The notes beneath the pieces were generated by a model. It was not told where the DNA came from. It made no database searches and saw only the letters and a program-made list of their open reading frames with translations. The translations under genes and the position numbers were made by a program. This document shows, one piece after another, positions 56,597 to 64,000 of a stretch of DNA of 64,000 nucleotides. The stretch is from assembly GCA_036346225.1 (NCBI GenBank), contig JARFIW010000139.1, positions 6,882,001 through 6,946,000 of the forward strand, written 5' to 3'. The stretch is from Platerodrilus igneus. Its lineage: Eukaryota > Arthropoda > Insecta > Coleoptera > Lycidae. Each line of letters begins with the position of its first letter. The stretch's first letter is position 1.

Positions 56597-56939
56597 AAGT
56601 TATATGCAGATGCAAAACGTTTAATTGTATAACAAAAATAAACTTTCAATTAAGACGAATAAAGAAGTATTGCGGTTGAGGAGTAAAGGTCAAGCGAAAC
56701 AAATGCGTGCTTGGCGTTTAACAGGAAACATCAGAACATTCGGACAGCCGGCATAGAAAGTTATACTTTCACGGCTATTGTCTATACTGCATTTCTAATG
56801 TTTAATATATTCCGTCATTTATGCTTATTAATTAGCATATTGTGTGACGTCATTGACAGATGGGCGCGCTAAAATCTGTAATAAGATTAGAGCTACCAAC
56901 TGCCGTTATGTCACGTATATCGCGTTCACGGGGCGATAA
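56597..56939. other. Leader remnant and unknown sequence
   Basis: Follows the primer-binding site without gag. From about 56820 a CpG-richer stretch runs into the broken end of RTE copy B. No gene seen. Confidence 0.4.
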
Positions 56940-58618
56940 TATCCTGCATATAAATTCCCTATATATTCCTGCCATCTAGCTACTTTCTCTACACTTTCTA
57001 TAATGACGTTTCCTCTCGCGTCCTTTATATTTTTGTTATATGGTTTTATATCCCTAAAATTCATTCTAATTAATTTGTATGCTTCGTCTGTCTTTCCTAT
57101 TTCCATCAGAGTTTGTATTTCTTTGCACTTTTCTTCAATCCATTGTTTTTTAGCTTTCTTGCATTTGCGAATAATTTCCCATTTTATAGCTTTGTATCTC
57201 TGTTTTCCAGTTTCGTCTGATCTTTTTTTGTATTTTCGTCTTTCTTCTATTAAATTCAGAATATCCTTTGTTATCCATGGTTTCTTATTTTCTTTTTGTT
57301 TATAGCCCAGAATATCTATGGCCGCCATGTCTAAGATAGATTTAATGTTATTCCATTCTGTTTCTACTTCCTTAGTATCAGAAAATTTCCCGATATCTTT
57401 CAGCAATTCATTTGACTTTTTTTCAAATCTTTCATGGATATCTTTATCGTTTAGCTTCTCAAAGTTAAAGTGCCTTTTTTCGTATCTCTTTCTTAGATTT
57501 TTAAATTTAAGTGCGGCATTCTTAATTACGATGTTGTAGTCAGTGTCTATATCTGCTTCTGGATAGCTTCTACAGTCTTTTACTTGACTTCTAAACCGTT
57601 GTCTAACAATAATGTAATCTATTTGATATCTTCCTATATCTCCTGGCATCTTCCACGTGTAGCATGATGTTGAAATAATGTATTTGTGATGGTCAAGTTG
57701 TTCTTGTCGCAAAATTCTACCAGTCTATTTCCCCTGTCATTTCTCGTGCCTAACCCAAATAAACCTACTATTGCTACTTACCTACCCGCACCTGCTACTG
57801 CATTAAAATCGCTTTTAATTATTAAATTTTCATGTCCTTATACGTATCTTAGCGTGTCTTCGTCACTGTAGCTAGAGGTGGGCATGTATACCTGTATTGT
57901 TACTGTGTTTATTGGTTTAGATTAAAATCTAACCATGAATACTCTTTCGTTCTTTTGTTAGTAGTTTTCTACACGTAGTCCTATCTCTTTTCGCATAACT
58001 ATCCCCACACCCGAATTTCCTTCCTCTGATTCTGTATGAATTACCCCGAAGTCTCCATTCCAAAAATCCCTCGCCTCAGGCCGGCGGACTTCGCTGATTC
58101 CTACTACGTCTAGTGCTAACCTATCTATTTCGAGTTTCAGGTTCTCTAGCCTACCTACTTGTTTCATACTTCTGATATTCCACGCTTCGACTCGCGGAAT
58201 GTTCGCGGATCTTTTTCTATGCTTTCAGATCGCATTCCCCGAAGTAGTCCCCTACCGGAGATCCGTATGCGCGACTATTTTACCTCCGGAATTTTTTACC
58301 CCAGTGGATGCCATCATGTTTACTACAATTTCTGTACGCAATGTACTTGGGAGGTAATGTGGTGATTTCCCGTTGCCTTCCACATTGCAGTAGGGTGTCT
58401 TAGAATGTCATACCGACCCTTATGGTCTCTGCCACTCTAAGTACCGAAAAAGCTGCTGCCCACTTTCGAGGCCCTGTCTTAGTCTGGTTCCTCACTAAAG
58501 ACCACCATTAATTTGGTTAAACCTATAGTTCGGCTCTTTAGCTCATTGAAACGCGCAAGCCATTCTACCTGTTCTAGTATTTTCGAACGTCGTCAAGGTG
58601 CAGGTTTGTTCAGAATGG
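56940..58618 (-). mobile_element. RTE LINE copy B: complete 5' end, 3' part missing
   Basis: Starts at CCATTCTGA (58618, minus) and runs through the 5' UTR, endonuclease (pieces 57958-58167 and around 57650-57950) and the region before RT (56906-57712, 268 codons, with TWKMPGDIGRYQIDYI, KPWITKDILNLIEERRKY and MNFRDIKPYNKNIKD). It stops in the codons GNLYA at about 56940 and foreign sequence follows. LINEs usually lose the 5' end, so loss of RT and 3' UTR with an intact 5' end points to a later deletion or recombination. Several stops are present in the endonuclease. Confidence 0.9.
58515..58618 (-). ncRNA. HDV-like ribozyme candidate at 5' end of RTE copy B
   Basis: Minus-strand RNA numbered from 58618. 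P1 is CCATTCT (1-7) with AGAATGG (53-59), seven perfect pairs. P2 is AAACCTG (12-18) with TAGGTTT (94-100), seven pairs with one G-U. GTTC (31-34) and GAAC (45-48) form the P3-side hairpin. A helix closed by GGCTT/AGAGCC-type pairs sits where P4 belongs. The junction CCGAAC (86-91) supplies a cytosine followed by GAA, as in HDV ribozymes. Both P1 and P2 differ in sequence from copy A but remain paired. This is the most foldable copy. Self-cleavage at the element's first base would free the RTE RNA from upstream transcripts. Confidence 0.65.
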
Positions 58619-60284
58619 GGTTATTTCCATAGTCGGCCATAATTCATATGAAGTAGTAGACGATACCACGTGTCAACCGTTGGGTATTCAAAATGTGTAT
58701 AATCTTAAACGATATGTTCAAAGTAATGCTTAGTCGTCAAGTTGCACATCTCATTACTAGTTTTAAATCTCTTAATTGTTCCAGAGGTCAGATTTGAACT
58801 GATATATTTTGCTTATTTTCACATACTCGCTTTTATGCAGGAAATTTAACTCATCTGTTTAATAAAATTATTCGAGCTACGGGCTCGTGATTTTTTCATC
58901 ACAGCTAATCCTTAAATTGCGAATGAACAATTCGAAAACTATAAAGAATATCCGGTTAAATCTGAGTTCTTATGGTATTATTCGCAAATATTTTTTTTGT
59001 TCTTAGAAAATAAAAGAGAATATATTAACGCATACAATAAGTCCTCAAAAGTAAAATCTTTCTGAACCCTTGTACTAACTTAATACACTTCAGTTCTTTC
59101 TTTTAAATCATCGTGCACTTATTGATATGTAATTAATTCTAGAGCACACGTACACTGATATTTAATGCCAATATTGTAAATAATAATTTAACAAGATTGT
59201 AATCTTTTTGTCATATGCATATAATTTTATAATTGTTGGACTTACTTTAACAAATAAAAACAAGATAAAATATTATAATGGGGCATGTATAAATCTAAAC
59301 AACTCTAAACAATTAACTGCGACACCTCATATTCTTTACGACATATAACTTGGGGCATAATTACAATAATTATCTATGCTCAATAAAATTTTCGTTTAGC
59401 ATTTAAATACAGGAACGCAATGCAGTTTACGATCAAAGGAAGGTAAATTACAAGTTTTCTCTCACGGATTTTTGTAGGTCCGTGTTACGTGTGCTTACCA
59501 GAAAAAAAAAGAATATTTGGAAGGGGCCACGCCCTTGTGTTCATGATGACTTTCTGCAAGTGTTTTACCAACTCTTCTCCTTTACATTCGACTATTGTTC
59601 TACTTTTGAAGAGATCGTTACAGCTTGTACGCTGTAACTTATACAGATATAGAATGTTTTAATTAAACGGCCTTGAAAGATGTCCTGGAGCTTTTGGTCT
59701 TGAATGACATTTAAATGTTACGCAATCTCAGTTTTTTAAATATACAATAATCGATTAACTTTTGTTTTATGCAATCTTTTATTGAAAAAGAAATCAAGTA
59801 GTAAATCAGAGTGATATACTATTACGAGTATAAACAATCAAACTTTTCCAAATATAACATAAGGAAAAGTGAACATTATTAACAAATGTTGTCTGTAAAT
59901 ACATCAGTATCTTACAGAAATTCACTTTTACCAAAGGATTTATTATTGGTGCATTTATTGTTATACAATAGGTACGCATTGAAATTCTATCTTTCATGAG
60001 TAGTACAGATCTTTATCATGTGTCGAGTTGAATACCGGTGTAATAAAAATTATCTTGGCCATGGGTGGTCATGCGATAAAAAACGTTTGTATTAACGTAA
60101 CGCTGGCTGCGATAGTTGTTTTGAATCCATACGAACAAGATAGCTTTAAGTAACCTTCTCTTTTTCTCTCTCTCTTTTTTTCTCTTTCTTTTTCTAAGTC
60201 ATAACCCCCAGGTTGGTCTACATTGTTTTCCACTAGTTCTTATTCTGAAATAACTCTTTGAGCGCCCTATAACTATTTCATTAT
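58619..60284. other. Non-coding AT-rich stretch
   Basis: No gene seen; the 63-codon ORF at 59806-59997 has no motif. A CT-rich tract lies at 60157-60197. Confidence 0.45.
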
Positions 60285-61462
60285 AATTAGGTCATCAGTC
60301 CTGGAACTGGTTAGGCATGTATCCTTATTGTTTCGTATTCTGAGCTACCCCTGAAATTTTCACAGTCTGCATATTTCACTATCTGCGTGCAATAGTCTAA
60401 TCTACCTTCTTTTTTTTCCTATCTCTGCTTGTAATATATCCCGCACTATTTCCAAAAAATGCCTTAGAACGTATCCTGCCCTTCCAGTTCTCCTATTTTT
60501 TTTGTTTTTCACAGATATCTTTATTACCTTACTATTTCTATAACATCTTTGTTATTAACCTTCTGTCCATTCAATTATTCTCATACATCTGAAGCACAAC
60601 ATTCCAAAAGGCTTCTACCGTTTTGCTGTCTGTTTCTCCTATTGCCTCTATTTCATAGACGTACTGTGCTGTGCTCACACATATGCTTTCAACAATTCTC
60701 TTCTTGTTTCTGTTCATTGTCTTCGAACTTAGCCGCTGCTCTTTCTTGTTAGATACAGTTAGGTTCCTCTTCTACTGTTTTTCAAATATATACCCTATTT
60801 CCCCAATAATCAGTGGTATGTAAAGGGAGCTAAGCAGTTCGCGGCTACCAAAATCTCCCAACCACTTGAACATTTGCCGAATTAATAGATTTCCAATATA
60901 TCCCTTCGAACAATCAACATTAGTTGAAAATATTTCACAACCAACAACTAGTTGTTTATAATAATCATCAGATTGAAGTGCAAGTATTTTTTCATCATTA
61001 GGTTTTCCGTCTTGAAACTGGTTGGACGCGTACCTCCACTTATTTATATTCTGTGCTAGCTTAAACAGTTCCCTGAAATTCACATAGCATAGATATAGCT
61101 CGTTTCACCTTCTGTTGTTTCTAGTTATATGCCCTATTTCACCGAGATTCAGTGGTATGTGAAGGGGGTTAAGCATTCCGTGGCTACCAAGATCTTCCAA
61201 CACTTAGACATTTGCCGAATAAAAAATGTTTTAGTAAATCCTTTCGCACAATTAACATTTGTTGAGAATATTGCAAAACCAATACCTGCAGTTGCTTATA
61301 GTAATCATCAAGTTTAAGTTCAGTTATTTTTTTCGTCTTTGGGTTTTTTATCTTGGACTTGCTTGGACGCATACCACCATTCATTTCTATTCTGAGCTAG
61401 CCTATACATTTTCCTGAAATTTCCACAGTCTACATTTTTTACTATCTGTGTGCAATAGTCTC
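60285..61462 (-). mobile_element. RTE LINE copy D, 5'-truncated, 3' region only
   Basis: Repeats the layout of 19996-21600: a distal ORF2-end segment (60285-60780), a unit starting near 60827 (CTAAGCAGTTCGCGGCTACC), a second near 61166 (TTAAGCATTCCGTGGCTACC), then the true ORF2 C-terminal end, lost beyond 61462. The two units have a period of about 340 bp. It shows that the repeated 3' end is a family trait. Confidence 0.75.
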
Positions 61463-61730
61463 CCATTTTCTTCCTTCAAACCTTGGATTTAATTCTTTGC
61501 TAAATTTAAAACTATTTTCCTCATGTAGATGACATCAACCTCGATTCTTCTCCACTTCGTCCTTAATTTGGTTTTTACAACATCAACGATCTCTCTCATT
61601 TCTCCCCGTAACTTTTGTATGGATTCACTTATTTTCTTTTTTCTATAACTTCTATCCTCCTCAAAACTTTTCCTACATCTTAATTCATCGTCCCTATTTT
61701 CTTGGATTAAATTTTTAGTATTTAAATATG
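61463..61730 (-). other. Unidentified coding-like fragment
   Basis: On the minus strand a frame from 61735 to 61489 encodes a charged, basic, helix-prone segment (SYRKKKISESIQKLRGEM, then WRRIEVDVIYMRKI). It sits between RTE copies C and D and matches neither. It could be a fragment of a host exon or of another element. The longer ORF (61489-61926) is this piece joined by chance to the reverse strand of the RTE 5' UTR. Confidence 0.35.
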
Positions 61731-61834
61731 CCATTTCGAATGGAATTGCACCTTGCCGAAGTTCTAGATTACTAGAACAGGTGAAATGACTTGCGTGTTC
61801 TAATGAGCTAACGAGCCAAACTACAGGTCCAACC
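61731..61834 (+). ncRNA. HDV-like ribozyme candidate at 5' end of RTE copy C, mutated
   Basis: P1 is CCATTTC (61731-61737) with GAAATGA (61783-61789), six of seven pairs. P2 is ATGGAATTG (61740-61748) with CAGGTCCAA (61824-61832), seven of nine pairs with a wobble. The P3-side hairpin GTTCTAG-ATTA-CTAGAAC (61761-61778) is perfect. GCCAAAC precedes the P2 3' strand. Strand spacing is the same as in copies A and B. The mismatches suggest this copy cleaves poorly if at all. Confidence 0.55.
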
Positions 61835-62028
61835 AAAGTAGTAGGGTCGTTAGTGAGAAACCAGACGAAGACAGGTCCCCGAAAAAGGGCAGCGGCTCTT
61901 TCGGTACTTAGATTGGCAAAAACCATAGGGTCAGTATGGCAGTCTAAGACACACTACCGCGATGTGGAAGGCAACGGGAAACCACCACATTACCTCCCAA
62001 GTACACAGCGTACCTAAATTATAATAAA

Positions 62029-64000
62029 ATGATGGCATTCTCTGGGGTAAACGATTCCGGAGTTAAAATAGTCCGTTCATTTACATTCCCAATGCTCCAC
62101 CTGAAGGTACTACATTGGCCAGGAGGCGAGTTTTTTAGTTAAAATAGTCCCCCATTCGGATCTCCGGGAGGGGACTACTTCGGAGAATGCGATCGGAAAG
62201 TTAAGAATAAGAGTCGGGAACATTTTGCGAGTCGGAGCGTGGAATGTTAGAACTATGAAGCAAGTGGGTAAGCTAGAGAACCTAAAAATCGAAATGAATA
62301 GGTTATCACTAGACATAGTAGGGATCAGCGAAGTTCGGTGGCCAGAGGCGGGGGATTTTTGGAGTGGAAACTTCAGGGTATTTCATACAGGAGCAGAGGA
62401 GGGAAATTTGGGCATGGAAATAGTTATGCGGAAAAAGATAGGATACTGTGTAGAAAATTACTTACAAAAGAATGAAAGCGTACTCATGGTTAGACTAGAA
62501 TCTAAACCGGTAAACACAGTAATAATACAAGTATATATGCCCACCTCTAGCTACCATGACGAAGAGGTAGAAGCGATCTACAAAGATATCGAAGACATAT
62601 TAAGACATGTAAAAGGACATGAAAATTTAATAATTACGTGGAATTTTAATGCAGTTGTAGGTGAGGATAGGGAAGGAGCGATATTAGGTTTATTTGGTTT
62701 ATGCACTAGAAACGACAGAAAAAATAGGCTGGTAGAATTTTGCGACAAGATCAATTTAATCATCACAAACACATTATTTCAACATCATGCTAAAAGGCGA
62801 TACACGTGGAAGATGCCAGGAGATATAGGAAAATATCAAATAGATTACATGCTTGTTAGACAACGGTTTAGGAATCAAGTAAAAGACTGTAGAAGCTACC
62901 CAGAAGCAGATATAGATACTGACCACAACATCGTAATTATGAAGGTCGCACTTAAATTTAAAATTTTGAAAAACGAAACGGAAAAAGGCACTTGGACCTA
63001 CAGAAACTAAAAGAGAAAGACATTCACGAAAGATTCGAAAAAACGTCAAATGAATTGCTCAAAGATATCGGGAAAATATCTGATACTAAGGAAGTAGAAA
63101 CAGAATGGAATAACATTAAATCCAGCCTCGACATGGCGGCCAGAGATATTCTGAGGTATACACAAAAAGAAAATAAGAAACCATGGATTACAAAGGATAT
63201 CCTGAACTTAATAGAAGAAAGACGAAAATACAAAAATAAATCAGACGAAACAGGAAAACAGAGATACAAAGCCATAAAATGGGAAATTATTCGCAAATGC
63301 AGGAAAGCTAAAGAACGATGGATTAATGAAAAGTGCAAAGAGGTACAAACTAAGATGGAAGTAGGAAAGACAAATGAAGCATACAAACTAGTTAGAATCA
63401 ATTTTAGGGATATAAAACCGTATAGCAAAAATATAAGGGACGCACAAGAAAACGTCATTATAGAAAATGTGGAATAAGTGGGTAGATGGCAATAATATAT
63501 AGGGAATTTATATGCAGAAGAAGAACTAACTGCATTAGAAAAGGAATCAGACATTGAAAATGATGACTTGGGATATCCTATAATTAGAGATGAATTTGAA
63601 TTAGCATGAAAGGATCTGAAAAATGGTAAGGCGCCGAGTACAGATAAGGTGCAAGCGAAAACTCTAAAAGCCGCTGGTCAAGCAGTAACAGAACGTCTCT
63701 TCCAACTTGTAAGCTATATGTATGAAACAGGCGAAATACCCAAAGATTTCAAACGTAACATCATAGTAACTATACCAAAAAAGAAAGGCGCAGATAGATG
63801 TGAAAATTTTCAAACAATAAGTTTGACAGCACACGTGTCAAAAATATTAACTAGAATTGTACAAAGACGAATGAAAAATTGGGCTGAAGAAATACTAGGG
63901 GAAGACCAATTTGGGTTTAGGCAAAACAGGGGAACACGGTAGACTATCTTAGCTCTGAGGGTGATAATGGAGAAAACAATAGAAAAAGGGGAAAGCGTGA
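62029..64000 (+). pseudogene. RTE LINE copy C: endonuclease and start of RT
   Basis: The ATG at 62029 matches the start of copy A (MMAFSGV). The frame is split by the SINE fragment, then open from 62225 to about 62970 with MRVGAWNVRTMKQVGKLEN, ISEVRWPEAGDFW, VYMPTSSYH and DTDHNIVIM; LIITWNFNAVVG has Trp where copy A has Gly before the catalytic DFN (here NFN, losing the Asp). A frameshift at about 62970 leads to 62992-63477, ending at TAA. The RT begins after 63600 (KAAGQAVTERLFQL, GEDQFGFRQNRGTR) with a stop at 63940-63942. Inactive. Confidence 0.9.
62075..62136 (-). mobile_element. 5'-truncated SINE fragment in RTE copy C
   Basis: 62 bp matching only the 3' end of the SINE family (CTCGCCTCCTGGCCAATGTA, GGAGCATTGGGAATGTAAA on the minus strand), flanked by the perfect 14-bp duplication AGTTAAAATAGTCC (62061-62074, 62137-62150). 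Removing it restores the RTE frame (GVKIV then PHSDLRE). Target-primed insertion with severe 5' truncation explains it. Confidence 0.92.

Larger units (their letters stand above)
61731..64000 (+). mobile_element. RTE LINE copy C, plus strand, cut by window end
   Basis: Begins CCATTTCGA at 61731, 5' UTR to 62028, then ORF2. It matches copy A along the whole stretch in opposite orientation. The 3' half lies beyond the window. A 62-bp SINE remnant lies inside (62075-62136). Confidence 0.92.

Noticed and set aside
61489..61926. 145-codon ORF with apparent N-terminal domain
   Set aside because: Its first 60 codons are the reverse strand of the RTE 5' UTR; only the rest is treated as an unidentified fragment.

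Overview
This 64 kb window is AT-rich, animal-type nuclear DNA that consists almost entirely of transposable elements and their wreckage. I see no host gene, rRNA gene or canonical tRNA gene. A gypsy/errantivirus-type LTR element with an env-like region, a piggyBac-like transposon, RTE-clade LINEs, a CR1/Jockey-like LINE, a mariner-type element with long inverted repeats and a tRNA-derived SINE together point to an insect or another arthropod. Every coding region carries stops, frameshifts or insertions. The window is a record of nested insertion rather than a set of working genes.

Layout. 1-382 is the end of a plus-strand gypsy-type LTR. 1847-17752 is a minus-strand gypsy element with two LTRs and a CGCG target duplication; it holds gag, pol and env remnants. 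A 2 kb LTR-like segment interrupts its protease/RT junction (12635-14610), and a plus-strand CR1/Jockey-like LINE carrying an inverted second copy of its own 3' end interrupts its integrase (4946-10311). 17955-27016 is a piggyBac-like transposon. Its transposase was hit by a SINE (19420-19715) and by a full-length minus-strand RTE LINE (19996-26327). That RTE was itself hit by a SINE (20689-20989), a small foldback unit (20267-20382) and a 1.6 kb LTR-like segment (24679-26268). 27017-34900 is decayed sequence with RTE fragments, a gag-bearing LTR element (30.9-33.4 kb) and two clusters of primer-binding-site-like repeats. 34949-37248 is a mariner-superfamily element with TIRs of about 490 bp, and 37430-37917 is a MITE with TAA duplications. 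38.8-45.1 kb is a second gypsy-type element (minus) and 46.8-50.8 kb a related, more decayed one (plus), arranged head to head. 52.4-55.6 kb is a degraded intronless gene of an uncharacterised multicopy animal protein family. 56212-56596 is an LTR plus primer-binding site. 56940-58618, 60285-61462 and 61731-64000 are further RTE copies.

The most interesting signal is at the RTE 5' ends. The three copies with an intact 5' end can fold the first ~104 nt into a nested double pseudoknot in the order of a hepatitis-delta-virus-like self-cleaving ribozyme. Copies 24.6/26.3 kb and 58.6 kb show compensatory changes in both long helices, and all three keep the expected catalytic-C context. Other points are arrays of repeated primer-binding-site-like motifs at three loci, an RTE 3' region built of repeated ORF2-end segments, and the inverted-repeat LINE in the gypsy integrase.
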